Translations under genes and position numbers: made by a program
The notes under the pieces: model-generated
What the model saw: the letters and a program-made list of their open reading frames with translations, nothing else
Told to the model about the DNA's origin: nothing
The model's database searches: none
Shown: in pieces, positions 33,983 to 42,055 of the stretch
Position numbering within the stretch: the stretch's first letter is position 1
Layout of the letters: the number at the start of each line of letters is the position of its first letter
Source of the DNA: Rathayibacter sp. SW19
GTDB taxonomy: Bacteria; Actinomycetota; Actinomycetes; Actinomycetales; Microbacteriaceae
Direction of reading: 5' to 3'
DNA: 64,000 nucleotides
Assembly (NCBI RefSeq): GCF_030866825.1
Contig: NZ_CP133020.1
Span: 2,294,001 to 2,358,000, forward strand

Positions 33983-34017
33983 GGTCGAGTAGCGAGCGGC
34001 AGCGAGCGTATCGAGAC
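33983..34017. repeat. Dispersed 35 bp repeat (GTCGAGTAG...GTATCGAGAC)
   Basis: A single copy between polA and the DUF885 gene, with GCGAGC twice around a GGCA centre. It resembles a short interspersed repeat common in Microbacteriaceae and the amplified unit at 9621-9780. Confidence 0.75.
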
Positions 34018-34025
34018 GGCGTTGG

Positions 34026-36698
34026 TCAGTGCGCGGCGGCATCCCAGTTCGGGCCGCGCCCCACCTGCACCGTCAGCGGCACACGCAGCTGCGCCGCCGT
34101 TGACATGCGATCGGTGACAATGGCCTCCAGAGCATCCCACTCGCCCGTCGCCACCTCGAAGATCAATTCGTCGTGCACCTGCAGAAGCATGTTCGACGCC
34201 AGCTGCTGCTCGAGCATGTCGGCATGGATGGCGATCATCGCACGCTTCATGATGTCAGCAGCAGACCCCTGGATCGGCGCGTTCAGAGCCGCACGTTCAG
34301 CGTTGTCGCGCAGCACCCTGTTGGTGCTCGTGAGGTCGGTGAACGGGCGTCGTCGGCCGAAGATCGTCTCCGTGTAGCCGTCGACGCGAGCTTTCTCGAC
34401 CACGTCGCGCAGATAGTCGCGCACCTTGCCGAAACGTGCAAAGTAATCCGTCATCAACTGCCTGGCCTCAGCAGTTTCGATCCGTAACTGTTTGGAGAGG
34501 CCGAAGGCACTCAGCCCGTATGCGAGGCCGTACGACATCGCCTTGACTTTGGTGCGCATCGCGGGGCTGACTTCCTCAGGCGTCACCCCGAAGATCCGCG
34601 CGCCAACGAATCGGTGCAGGTCCTCCCCCGCGTTGAACGCCTCGATCAGGCCTTCATCGCCGGAGAGGTCCGCCATTATCCGCATCTCGATCTGCGAATA
34701 GTCCGCGGTCAGCAGCGTTTCGAAGTCGCGACCGGCTTCGAACGCCGAGCGGATGCGACGCCCTTCTTCTGTGCGCACTGGGATGTTCTGAAGATTTGGG
34801 TCGTTGGAGGAGATCCGCCCGGTGCTGGTTCCGGTCTGGTCATAGCTGGTGTGGATGCGGGCATCCGGTTCGATCGCGCGCTCGAGTGTTTCGATGATCT
34901 GCTTCAGTTTTGTGGCATCGCGGTGCTGCAGCAACAATCCGAGGAACGGATGCGGGTTCTTCTCCTGCAAGTCGGCGAGCGAGGCGGCATCCGTCGAGTA
35001 GCCCGTCTTGGTCGATCGGGTCTTGGGCATGTCGAGTTCCTCGAACAGCACTTGCTGAAGCTGCTTCGGCGATCCGAGGTTGACCTCATGCCCGATCTGT
35101 GCAAACGCGCGTGTGGCGTAATCATTCGCACTGGCCGTTAGTTCTTCGCGCAACGAGGCCAAGACGTTCTCGTTGATCGTGACGCCCGCGAGTTCCATCC
35201 GAGCCAAAACCATGACGATCGGCAACTCGATCGCGTCGAGCACGCCGCGTGTGCCCGGTTCGAGGGCGGCTGACAGAGCTTCGGTCAGTCGCACGACGTA
35301 CCAGGCCTGCGTTGCAGGGCTGAGCGCTTCCGTCTCGGGTAGCAGCTGATTCGGGTCGCTTTGCGGCAGATCCTCACCGAGCACTTCGTAGACCTGTTCG
35401 GCAAGCCCGACCGGAGATTTTGCCGGATGGATCAGCCACCCGGCGATCTTCGTATCGAACGCGAGCCCTGCAACGGCCATTCCGGCACGGCTGAGCGCCT
35501 TGATCTGCGGCTTCGCATCGAAGAAATACTTGGGGGCGGGGCCGGCGAGCCACTCTTCGAGCGCCACGTAGTCGGGGCGTCCGTGTTCCCATGGCACGAA
35601 TGCGGATTCGTTGGCGCTCGCCAGTCCGAGGCCGGTGATTCCGTTGGGGCCGCGTTCGACTTGCACACCCAGCGGCACGGCACCGCTGCCGGATACCTTC
35701 GTCAGCCAGTGCGCGAGTTCCTCGTCGACGAGCGTTCGAACGATCGGAGCACTCGCATCCGTTGTACCGGAAGCGCCGGCCGAATCGGCGTCCGTGCCGC
35801 TGCCGTCGGACTCGGCGATCTTCAGAACGCGATCGAGCAGCGTTTTGAACTGCAGGCGATCGAACACGTCGCGCACCGCCTGTTCGTTGACGGGCTGCCG
35901 CTCGAGATCGCCGGGCCCGACCGGCAGCTCGACATCGGTCAATAGCCTGTTGAGTCGGCGGTTGCGCAGAGCATTCTCCTTCTGCTCGCGCAGTTTCTCG
36001 CCAACGACGCCCTTGATCTCGTCAGCGTGCGCGATGATCTCATCAACGGTCCCGTACTGCTTGACCCACTTGACCGCGGTCTTCTCACCGACTTTGTCGA
36101 TTCCGACCAGGTTGTCACTGGTCTCGCCGACGAGAGCTGCGACCTCCGGGTACTGCTCGGGTTCGATGCCGTAGCGCTCGACGACGGCGTCGCGGTCGTA
36201 ACGTTTGAGCTCCGACACGCCGCGAACCTGTGGGTAGAGCAGTGTGACGTCGTCGTTCACCAACTGAATGCTGTCGCGATCGCCGGAGACGACCAGCACT
36301 CGGTAGCCCTGCTCAGCGCCTCGTCGAGACAGGGTTGCCAGGATGTCGTCCGCCTCGAAATCTTCCTTCGAAACAGTTGTGATGTTCATCGCGTGCAGAG
36401 CTTCCTCCAGCAACGGGATCTGCCCGACGAACTCGGGGGGCGTCACGCCTCGGGTGCCCTTGTATTCGGGGTACTCGCGGGTGCGGAACGAGTAGCGCGA
36501 GATATCGAATGCGACAGCGATGTGCGTCGGCTTCTCGTTCTTGAGCAGATTGATCAACATCGAGATGAAACCGTGGATCGCGTTGGTGTGCTGCCCTTCG
36601 CGATTGACGAAGCTGTCGATCGGCAACGCGTAGAACGCACGGAATGCGAGCGAGTGGCCATCGATGATCAGGAGGGTAGGCTTTTCGGAGTCCGACAC
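34026..36698 (-). CDS. polA: DNA polymerase I
   Basis: Repair and Okazaki-fragment polymerase, 890 aa from GTG 36698. The 5' nuclease domain (residues 1-~290) begins LLIIDGHSLAFRAFYALP and holds the DKVGEKTAVKWV helix-hairpin-helix. The middle domain lacks the D-x-E of an active 3'-5' exonuclease (GVQVERGPNG stands in its place), so proofreading is probably lost, as in other actinobacterial PolA. Polymerase motifs A (DYSQIEMRIMA), B (RTKVKAMSYGLAYG) and C (QVHDELIFEV) are intact. GTG 36698 lies 7 nt after TAGGCT (leaderless). Confidence 0.96.
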   Translation of the reverse strand: MSDSEKPTLLIIDGHSLAFRAFYALPIDSFVNREGQHTNAIHGFISMLINLLKNEKPTHIAVAFDISRYSFRTREYPEYKGTRGVTPPEFVGQIPLLEEALHAMNITTVSKEDFEADDILATLSRRGAEQGYRVLVVSGDRDSIQLVNDDVTLLYPQVRGVSELKRYDRDAVVERYGIEPEQYPEVAALVGETSDNLVGIDKVGEKTAVKWVKQYGTVDEIIAHADEIKGVVGEKLREQKENALRNRRLNRLLTDVELPVGPGDLERQPVNEQAVRDVFDRLQFKTLLDRVLKIAESDGSGTDADSAGASGTTDASAPIVRTLVDEELAHWLTKVSGSGAVPLGVQVERGPNGITGLGLASANESAFVPWEHGRPDYVALEEWLAGPAPKYFFDAKPQIKALSRAGMAVAGLAFDTKIAGWLIHPAKSPVGLAEQVYEVLGEDLPQSDPNQLLPETEALSPATQAWYVVRLTEALSAALEPGTRGVLDAIELPIVMVLARMELAGVTINENVLASLREELTASANDYATRAFAQIGHEVNLGSPKQLQQVLFEELDMPKTRSTKTGYSTDAASLADLQEKNPHPFLGLLLQHRDATKLKQIIETLERAIEPDARIHTSYDQTGTSTGRISSNDPNLQNIPVRTEEGRRIRSAFEAGRDFETLLTADYSQIEMRIMADLSGDEGLIEAFNAGEDLHRFVGARIFGVTPEEVSPAMRTKVKAMSYGLAYGLSAFGLSKQLRIETAEARQLMTDYFARFGKVRDYLRDVVEKARVDGYTETIFGRRRPFTDLTSTNRVLRDNAERAALNAPIQGSAADIMKRAMIAIHADMLEQQLASNMLLQVHDELIFEVATGEWDALEAIVTDRMSTAAQLRVPLTVQVGRGPNWDAAAH

Positions 36699-36705
36699 GT
36701 GAGCC

Positions 36706-36711
36706 AGCCTA
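36706..36711 (-). promoter_or_regulatory. Predicted leaderless -10 box of polA
   Basis: TAGGCT on the reverse strand ends 7 nt before GTG 36698, supporting this start over an upstream in-frame GTG. Confidence 0.6.
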
Positions 36712-36787
36712 CAAGGCGCCTCGGACACCGGCATCCGGCAGTGTTGCCACGATCGTCGTCCACGGAACGAAGGCAGGAGAAACGGCC

Positions 36788-37195
36788 ATGAGCGTCGACA
36801 TTCTGGCGTACATCAATGAGCACGGAATGGGGGCTCTGGCCACCAAGATGGGCATCGAAATGCTCGAGTTCACGGTGGAACGCACCGTCGGAACGATGCC
36901 GGTCGAGGGCAACACCCAACCGATGAACCTGTTGCACGGTGGCGCGTATGCCGTGCTCGCGGAGTCACTCGGCTCTCTTGCCGCCGCACTGCATGCCGGG
37001 CCGGATCGCTCTGTGGTCGGGATCGAGCTCAGTGCGACGCACACCGGCAGCGCGACCGCCGGGATCGTGACCGGTGTGTGCACGCCGATTCACCTGGGCC
37101 GCACTCTGACCAGCCACGAGATCGTCATCACGGATGAACGCGGCCGCCGCTGCTCGACACTGCGGATCACGAACCTGATCAAGGAGCTGCGGTAG
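36788..37195 (+). CDS. Hotdog-fold thioesterase (PaaI/YdiI-like)
   Basis: 135 aa single hotdog domain. The motif NLLHGGAYAVLAESLGSLAA carries the HGG and the catalytic acidic residue (E) of the PaaI/YdiI/MenI group of acyl-CoA thioesterases. The acyl-CoA substrate cannot be read from sequence; DHNA-CoA and phenylacetyl-CoA are both possible, and no men or paa genes are nearby. ATG 36788 follows a GGAG. It is divergent from polA. Confidence 0.88.
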   Translation: MSVDILAYINEHGMGALATKMGIEMLEFTVERTVGTMPVEGNTQPMNLLHGGAYAVLAESLGSLAAALHAGPDRSVVGIELSATHTGSATAGIVTGVCTPIHLGRTLTSHEIVITDERGRRCSTLRITNLIKELR

Positions 37196-37239
37196 CGGCC
37201 GCGCAAGCAGTTGGTTGCCGACCTTTTCTGCCGCCGGTC

Positions 37240-38256
37240 CTACTCGAACGCGATGACGACTTTGTCGCTCGCCCCGGGAGTGGCGGCAAGCTCGACCGCC
37301 TTGACGGCGTCCGAGAACGGAAGCACGTCACTGATGATGTGTTGATATTTTTCCCAGTCCTTGATGATCGAGTCTGTTACCTCGAAGATCTCGGTCGGAT
37401 AACCCATCGAGAGCCGGATGTCGGGCTCCGTGGTCAGGAGTTCCTGCAGATCGAGTTCAACGGGCTTCTTGTGCACGGCGACGATGGTGAGCACGCTGCG
37501 GTTGCGCATTGCCGCGAGCGCGGTCTCGATGACGATGGGCGCGCCTGCCGCATCGAAGTAGATATCCGTGGCCGCTTTGGTTCCTTGGCCCATGAAGCCC
37601 GGCACCTCGCCGTGGAGTTGCTTGAGTCGTTCGCTGACGTCTTCCTCGGCCGAGTTGATGACGGCGTCGGCGCCAACCCTGATTGCTTTTTCGAGCCGGT
37701 TCGCCACAATGTCGACAACGACGACGTGCGCCGCGCCCTTGCTCTTGAAACCGATCGCGGCACCGAGGCCGACTGGCCCCGCGCCGAAGACCACGACCTT
37801 CGATCCCTTGCCCGCCCCTGAACGATTGACACCGTGAAACGCGACCGCCATAGGCTCGTTGAGTGCGGCCACTTGCCAGGGAATTTCCGCGGGGATCACG
37901 CGGAAATGTGACCCGGCCTTTGCGTCGAACAGCACGAGGCACTCCGACAGGCCACCTTGTGCCCCGCCATTGCCGATGATGCCATCGGAGTTGGCCATCG
38001 GGTTGACTACGACGTGATCGCCAACCGCGGCGTCTTCGACATCTGCGCCGACCTCGACCACCTCTCCGGCAATCTCATGGCCGAGCGGGGTGCGACCTTC
38101 GCGCGGCGGGATGCCCCCTCGGTGCGTATAGAAGACATCGGAGCCGCATATGCCGCAGGCCTTCGGAGCGATGACGATATCGCGAGGTCCTGCGATGGGC
38201 GTTTTGATGTCGAGGAACTCCACGGTTCCGGGTCCTGTGACGACGAGTGACTTCAC
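37240..38256 (-). CDS. Zinc-binding alcohol/polyol dehydrogenase (MDR family)
   Basis: 338 aa from GTG 38256, preceded by GAGAGGAAG. Catalytic zinc motifs are present: CGICGSDVFY near residue 35 and GHEIAGEVVEVG near residue 60. The NAD(P) motif is VFGAGPVGLGAAIG. It lacks the four-cysteine structural zinc lobe; residues NPMANSDGIIGNGGAQGG occupy that place. Resemblance is to butanediol/threonine/sorbitol-type dehydrogenases, but the substrate is unknown. It is divergent from a LacI regulator that probably controls it. Confidence 0.85.
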   Translation of the reverse strand: MKSLVVTGPGTVEFLDIKTPIAGPRDIVIAPKACGICGSDVFYTHRGGIPPREGRTPLGHEIAGEVVEVGADVEDAAVGDHVVVNPMANSDGIIGNGGAQGGLSECLVLFDAKAGSHFRVIPAEIPWQVAALNEPMAVAFHGVNRSGAGKGSKVVVFGAGPVGLGAAIGFKSKGAAHVVVVDIVANRLEKAIRVGADAVINSAEEDVSERLKQLHGEVPGFMGQGTKAATDIYFDAAGAPIVIETALAAMRNRSVLTIVAVHKKPVELDLQELLTTEPDIRLSMGYPTEIFEVTDSIIKDWEKYQHIISDVLPFSDAVKAVELAATPGASDKVVIAFE

Positions 38257-38298
38257 GGTGCTTCCTCTCAGGCCATCAAAGACGACGTCAATCAAGTT

Positions 38299-38314
38299 AC
38301 TAAATCGGATTAGT
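38299..38314. promoter_or_regulatory. Putative LacI-family operator
   Basis: ACTAAATCGGATTAGT is a 16 bp inverted repeat with a central CG (5 bp outer arms ACTAA/TTAGT perfect), the typical form of LacI/GalR operators. It is centred in the 103 bp divergent dehydrogenase/lacI-type region, upstream of a TAGACT sequence at 38317. Confidence 0.65.
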
Positions 38315-38359
38315 GCCTAGACTAGCAGCATCCGTGACAGTGGGCGGGAGGAGCCCGTC

Positions 38360-39274
38360 GTGGCAGAGCGTCGCAGCACTATGCGAGATGTGGCCCGCGC
38401 GAGCGGCGTCTCACCCGCAACGGTGAGCTTCGTGCTCAACGATGCACCCGACCAGACGATTTCCGCAGAAACTCGCGCACGTGTGCTCGCGGCAGCGGGC
38501 GAACTCGGGTACCACGTGCATCCGATCGCGCGAGCTCTGCGTGAGGGAAGTTCGCGTCTCGTCGTGCTCGAGGTCGGCGAGATTCCTCGCGCGCCGATGC
38601 TCGAGGCCTTCATTGACGGGCTGGATGAGGAACTTGCAACCGCCGGCTACGGCCTGTTCGTCTCCTTCTCTGGCGCTGCGCGAAGGTCGGGCGCAGCCGC
38701 TGTCGAGGCGGTGAATCCGCGAGCGATCATCGATCTTCCCGGCCTGTACGCGGGGTCAGACGACGGCGCCGCTGACGGCGGCTGGATCGACGGGATGGCT
38801 TCCCATCTGCAGACGCAGCTCGCCTACCTGGCCGAAACCGGGCACTCGTCCGTCGCGATCGCGACCGCGACAGGCGCGAGCCCCTTCGAGTTGAAGTTGA
38901 CCGGTTACAGTCAGACGGCGGCCCGTCGGCTCGGAATGCCAGAGCTGGTCACGTTCGGAGTCGGAGACGGCACGTCGCTTCGTAGACACGTACGCGAGCT
39001 TCCGCAGTCCGTGACAGCGATCGCCGCGCAGACAGACACTGTCGCATTTGCGATTCTCGCGGAGCTGCTTGACGCGGGCATTGCGGTTCCCGGTCGAATG
39101 GCCCTGATCGGGATGGGCGATGTTCCAGAAGCCGCGTTCTGGCGCCCTGCGTTGACGACGGTCCGCGTCGACACGCGAAGCTACGGGCGCCGTCTTGCGC
39201 GGCAAATCCTCGGGCTGGCCGTCGGGGATGCGGCGCCCGCGCCCACGCAAATCATTCACCGCGCGACAGCGTGA
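38360..39274 (+). CDS. LacI-family transcriptional regulator
   Basis: 304 aa. The N-terminal HTH is TMRDVARASGVSPATVSFVLN with the hinge helix HPIARALREG. The effector domain of periplasmic-binding-protein type follows but is shorter than usual (about 245 aa). The GTG start follows GGGAGGA. It probably represses the divergent dehydrogenase through the palindrome at 38299 and may autoregulate. The sugar or polyol effector is unknown. Confidence 0.9.
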   Translation: MAERRSTMRDVARASGVSPATVSFVLNDAPDQTISAETRARVLAAAGELGYHVHPIARALREGSSRLVVLEVGEIPRAPMLEAFIDGLDEELATAGYGLFVSFSGAARRSGAAAVEAVNPRAIIDLPGLYAGSDDGAADGGWIDGMASHLQTQLAYLAETGHSSVAIATATGASPFELKLTGYSQTAARRLGMPELVTFGVGDGTSLRRHVRELPQSVTAIAAQTDTVAFAILAELLDAGIAVPGRMALIGMGDVPEAAFWRPALTTVRVDTRSYGRRLARQILGLAVGDAAPAPTQIIHRATA

Positions 39275-39312
39275 GGCGATCTTCCGCTCCGTCGCGACAA
39301 CGAGGTCGTCGT

Positions 39313-39334
39313 GCCCGCCGCCCGCGAGGCGGGC
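39313..39334. terminator. Bidirectional hairpin between lacI-type gene and pdtaR
   Basis: GCCCGCC (39313-39319) and GGCGGGC (39328-39334) form a perfect 7 bp stem with an 8 nt loop in the 62 bp convergent gap. Confidence 0.6.
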
Positions 39335-39336
39335 TG

Positions 39337-39945
39337 CTACGACTTCTTGACCGCGAGTTGCTCGATGATCGCCTGGGCGACATCGTGCATAGTCAGGCGA
39401 CGATCCATGGATGCCTTCTGAATCCAGCGGAACGCCTCCGGCTCGGTCAGCCCCATCTTCTCGTTCAGCAGGCCCTTGGCCCGGTCGACGAGCTTGCGCG
39501 TCTCGAATCGTTCGACGAGGTCGCCGACCTCCGCTTCAAGCGCGATGATCTGGGCGTAGCGAGCAAGAGCAATTTCGATCGCAGGCAGCAGGTCGTTCGG
39601 GGTGAATGGCTTGACAACGTAGGCGAGGGCGCCGGCCTCACTGGCGCGTTCGACGAGTTCCTTTTGACTGAACGCTGTCAGCAGCACAACCGGAGCAATA
39701 TGCGCCTTCGACAGGCGCTCGGCCGCCGAGATGCCGTCGAGCTGCGGCATCTTGACGTCCATGATGACCAGATCGGGGCGGAGTTCGGTCGCAAGGGCGA
39801 CAGCCGTCTCGCCGTCACCCGCTTCTCCGACGACTTCGAAGCCGTTGTCACGCAGGATTTCGACGATGTCGAGGCGGATTAGGGATTCGTCTTCCGCGAC
39901 AACGACGCGACGCGGCGCCACCGGGGCAGTTTCTTGGTCACTCAC
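39337..39945 (-). CDS. pdtaR: ANTAR-domain response regulator (PdtaR-like)
   Basis: 202 aa. The receiver domain has acidic pocket EDE (residues ~17-19), phospho-acceptor D in LVIMDVKMPQLDG, T in LLTAFS and K in VVKPF. The C-terminal ANTAR RNA-binding domain is LVERFETRKLVDRAKGLLNE..LTEPEAFRWIQ. In mycobacteria PdtaR pairs with the kinase PdtaS and acts by antitermination; no kinase gene lies here. The GTG at 39945 is 7 nt after TAGGCT (leaderless). A longer frame runs into the tRNA on the other strand and is rejected. Confidence 0.92.
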   Translation of the reverse strand: MSDQETAPVAPRRVVVAEDESLIRLDIVEILRDNGFEVVGEAGDGETAVALATELRPDLVIMDVKMPQLDGISAAERLSKAHIAPVVLLTAFSQKELVERASEAGALAYVVKPFTPNDLLPAIEIALARYAQIIALEAEVGDLVERFETRKLVDRAKGLLNEKMGLTEPEAFRWIQKASMDRRLTMHDVAQAIIEQLAVKKS

Positions 39946-39952
39946 GGGTGAA

Positions 39953-39958
39953 AGCCTA
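39953..39958 (-). promoter_or_regulatory. Predicted leaderless -10 box of pdtaR
   Basis: TAGGCT on the reverse strand ends 7 nt before GTG 39945, sharing a tight divergent region with tRNA-Leu, whose own -10 may be TATTCT at 39962-39967. Confidence 0.6.
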
Positions 39959-39984
39959 CGGTATTCTGGGTGTCGTTGTTGTGC

Positions 39985-40067
39985 GCCGGTGTGGCGGAAT
40001 GGCAGACGCGGAGCACTCAAAATGCTTTGTTCGAAAGGACGTGTGGGTTCGAGTCCCACCACCGGCA
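39985..40067 (+). tRNA. tRNA-Leu (anticodon CAA)
   Basis: An 83 nt class II tRNA. Acceptor arm GCCGGTG (39985-39991) pairs with CACCGGC (40060-40066), and A40067 is the discriminator base. The anticodon loop CTCAAAA is closed by a 5 bp stem and gives anticodon CAA, reading UUG. The T arm is GTGGG-TTCGAGT-CCCAC. A variable arm lies between them. CCA is not encoded. Confidence 0.95.
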
Positions 40068-40171
40068 CAACGAATTCGCGGAGTATGCGGACCCCGGGAT
40101 CGCTCTACTCACTGGATGACCGTGCTGGCGTGCGGAGCTCAACGTCCACCTGTCAGGATCTGAGATCGTTG

Positions 40172-40177
40172 TAGCCT
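40172..40177 (+). promoter_or_regulatory. Predicted leaderless -10 box of the 40184 gene
   Basis: TAGCCT ends 6 nt before ATG 40184; there is no ribosome-binding site in between. Confidence 0.5.
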
Positions 40178-40183
40178 GAAACC

Positions 40184-40552
40184 ATGTTCGGACGCCGCAG
40201 CCATCGCGAGACCGGCGACGGCGTACGCCCGCAGCGCGTGCGCCGCACACCTGAGGAACCGGCGGTCGGAATCGGCGCCCGTGTGTTCATCAAAGCGGAT
40301 GCCGGCGGTCGCGACTCATGGGACGGCGAGCCTTCCGGCGTCATCATCGCTCCCGGTGACAGCGAGTTGATCGCCTACCCGGGTCTCAATCTCGGTGGCG
40401 CGGCCCGCTGGCTGGTCGCCTTCGATGAGCTTGCATACATGACGGACGGCCGCGGGCCGTTCGAACAGGCATCCGTGCCGAGTTGGCAATTGGTGCTCGC
40501 CTCCATTGCGGATGAGGACATCACGGCCGAACGCGGCGCGGACGATGCCTGA
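40184..40552 (+). CDS. Conserved hypothetical protein
   Basis: 122 aa, soluble, with no recognised domain. A basic N terminus (residues 1-25) precedes a compact beta-rich region: GARVFIKADAGGRDSWDGEPSGVIIAPGDSEL and WLVAFDELAYMTDGRGPFEQASVPSWQLVLAS. The pattern recalls small proteins annotated only as ferrous-iron-transport-like or SH3-like in actinobacteria; I cannot assign a function. Codon usage looks normal and a small membrane protein gene follows by 21 nt. Confidence 0.7.
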   Translation: MFGRRSHRETGDGVRPQRVRRTPEEPAVGIGARVFIKADAGGRDSWDGEPSGVIIAPGDSELIAYPGLNLGGAARWLVAFDELAYMTDGRGPFEQASVPSWQLVLASIADEDITAERGADDA

Positions 40553-40573
40553 CTGCTGAGCGGACCACAGACC

Positions 40574-40831
40574 GTGGACCCCACGAAGCGGTTGTTGTTC
40601 TGGCTGCGGGTTCCGTACGCCGCCGATGTCGCGCTCGCGCTGATCGGGGCCGGGTTTCTGTTTGCGGGTCGCAGCGTCGGCTGGTGGGTGCTGCTGTTCA
40701 CGTTCGTGCGCGCAGTGATCGGCACGATTGCTCTGTTCTGGCTCGCGCCGAAGCTGATCGCCCGGCACTGGCCGGATGAGGACAGTACCGCCGAGCAGCC
40801 GAACCCGCCGGACGACCCGCGGGGGCAGTGA
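40574..40831 (+). CDS. Small membrane protein, unknown function
   Basis: 85 aa from GTG 40574, 21 nt after the preceding gene. Two transmembrane helices (residues ~15-32 and 36-60) are followed by an acidic Pro-rich tail. No family recognised. It is probably co-transcribed with the 40184 gene. Its TGA abuts the stop of the next, convergent gene, giving TGATCA at the junction. Confidence 0.65.
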   Translation: MDPTKRLLFWLRVPYAADVALALIGAGFLFAGRSVGWWVLLFTFVRAVIGTIALFWLAPKLIARHWPDEDSTAEQPNPPDDPRGQ

Positions 40832-41131
40832 TCAGTCGTCGACCACGATGATGTGCTGCAGCCGCCAGCCCTCCGGCACGAGCGCTTTCAGCGCAGCCAA
40901 CGTTTCGCTGTACGTGGTGCCGCCCGCGTCGAGGTCTCGTGTGTCTCGACTCCGCGCCGACGCCGACAGGGTGACGGGTTCGCCGGGTTTCGCGGAGACG
41001 GTCATGACATCCGTGAGTTCGAACTCGATGGGCACTGAGGCGATTGCGACGGGCCGTGCCCCGGACGCCGTCAGACCGGAACCCTCATGCGATAGTGACT
41101 CGATGGACCGGATCGTGCCGCGTAATTTCAC
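40832..41131 (-). CDS. Hypothetical protein
   Basis: 99 aa, soluble, with no recognised domain. Predicted beta strands dominate the first 60 residues; it ends LKALVPEGWRLQHIIVVDD. The GTG at 41131 is the first possible start in the frame and directly abuts GGGGAG, too close for a normal ribosome site. TAAGCT ending 6 nt upstream suggests a leaderless mRNA. It is divergent from the SGNH hydrolase gene. Confidence 0.6.
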   Translation of the reverse strand: MKLRGTIRSIESLSHEGSGLTASGARPVAIASVPIEFELTDVMTVSAKPGEPVTLSASARSRDTRDLDAGGTTYSETLAALKALVPEGWRLQHIIVVDD

Positions 41132-41137
41132 CTCCCC

Positions 41138-41143
41138 AGCTTA
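41138..41143 (-). promoter_or_regulatory. Predicted leaderless -10 box of the 41131 gene
   Basis: TAAGCT on the reverse strand ends 6 nt before GTG 41131. Confidence 0.5.
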
Positions 41144-41216
41144 CGAGGCGGCGACCGGCCACCCAGGTCATCGCTCACCGTGCGTCGGAACGCCGTACTC
41201 GCAACTCGGCCTGGAG

Positions 41217-41222
41217 TAGCGT
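41217..41222 (+). promoter_or_regulatory. Candidate leaderless -10 box of the SGNH hydrolase gene
   Basis: TAGCGT ends 7 nt before ATG 41230. It overlaps an alternative GTG start at 41221. Confidence 0.4.
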
Positions 41223-41229
41223 GAACAGC

Positions 41230-42003
41230 ATGTTTTCCAGCTACGTGGCAATCGGTGACAGCTTCACAGAGGGTGTCGGCGATGAGTTGGCAGACGGCCG
41301 TCTGCGCGGATGGGCAGACTTCGTGGCCGTGGGGCTTGCCGCCGCGGCGACGGGTCCGGTGACCTATGCGAATCTTGCCATCCGCGGTCGCAAGCTCGGC
41401 CCGCTGATCGCGGAGCAGCTGCATCCGGCAATCGCCCTGAAGCCCGAACTGCTGAGCATCAACGGTGGCGGCAACGACATCATGCGCCCTCGCGTGTCGA
41501 TTGAGAGCATCGCCGCCCAACTGGGCGACGCTGTGAGTGTTGCCGTGGATTCGGGCAGCCACGTTTTGTTGCTCAGCGGCGCGAACCCGTCCCGCAACCT
41601 GCCGCTCGGGTCACTGCTGCGCAAACGAGGCGAACAACTCGCGGTCGCGGTGCGCGCCCATTACCCGCGCGATTCTGTGACGTTCGTCGACAACTGGGCG
41701 GATGCCGGGCTTGAGGACATTCGTTACTGGTCGGCAGACAAACTGCACCTGAATGCTCTCGGGCATGCGCGCGTCGCAAGCAATGTGCTGACAGCGCTAA
41801 GCGTCCCGGTTCCGTTGGAATGGGGTGTGGCCGAGGTGGCCGCGGCCCCCGCCGGTGAGAAGTCGCACAATTCTGCAGCGTACTACCGACAATACGTTCT
41901 GCCGTGGATCGGCCGCCGGCTGACGCGCAGGTCGAGCGGCGACGGCAGGAGCGCGAAGATTCCGACGTTGCAGCCGGTCGACCCGAACACTACCGTGTTC
42001 TAG
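41230..42003 (+). CDS. SGNH/GDSL-family hydrolase
   Basis: 257 aa serine esterase/lipase fold. Block I is AIGDSFTEG (catalytic Ser), block III is NGGGND (oxyanion Asn), and block V is DKLHLNALGH (Asp/His). No signal peptide is evident, so the enzyme is probably cytoplasmic; substrate unknown. The start is ambiguous: ATG 41230 lies 7 nt after TAGCGT (leaderless), while GTG 41221 lies 4 nt after GGAG. I prefer the ATG because many neighbours are leaderless. Confidence 0.88.
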   Translation: MFSSYVAIGDSFTEGVGDELADGRLRGWADFVAVGLAAAATGPVTYANLAIRGRKLGPLIAEQLHPAIALKPELLSINGGGNDIMRPRVSIESIAAQLGDAVSVAVDSGSHVLLLSGANPSRNLPLGSLLRKRGEQLAVAVRAHYPRDSVTFVDNWADAGLEDIRYWSADKLHLNALGHARVASNVLTALSVPVPLEWGVAEVAAAPAGEKSHNSAAYYRQYVLPWIGRRLTRRSSGDGRSAKIPTLQPVDPNTTVF

Positions 42004-42055
42004 CTGACGCTCAAGGCAACCGGCGACGTCACAATTCATCGACCAGAGGTGCGGC

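Noticed and set aside
39337..40068. Longer pdtaR starting inside the tRNA region
   Set aside because: The added residues are the tRNA-Leu complement; GTG 39945 with TAGGCT 7 nt upstream is the better start.
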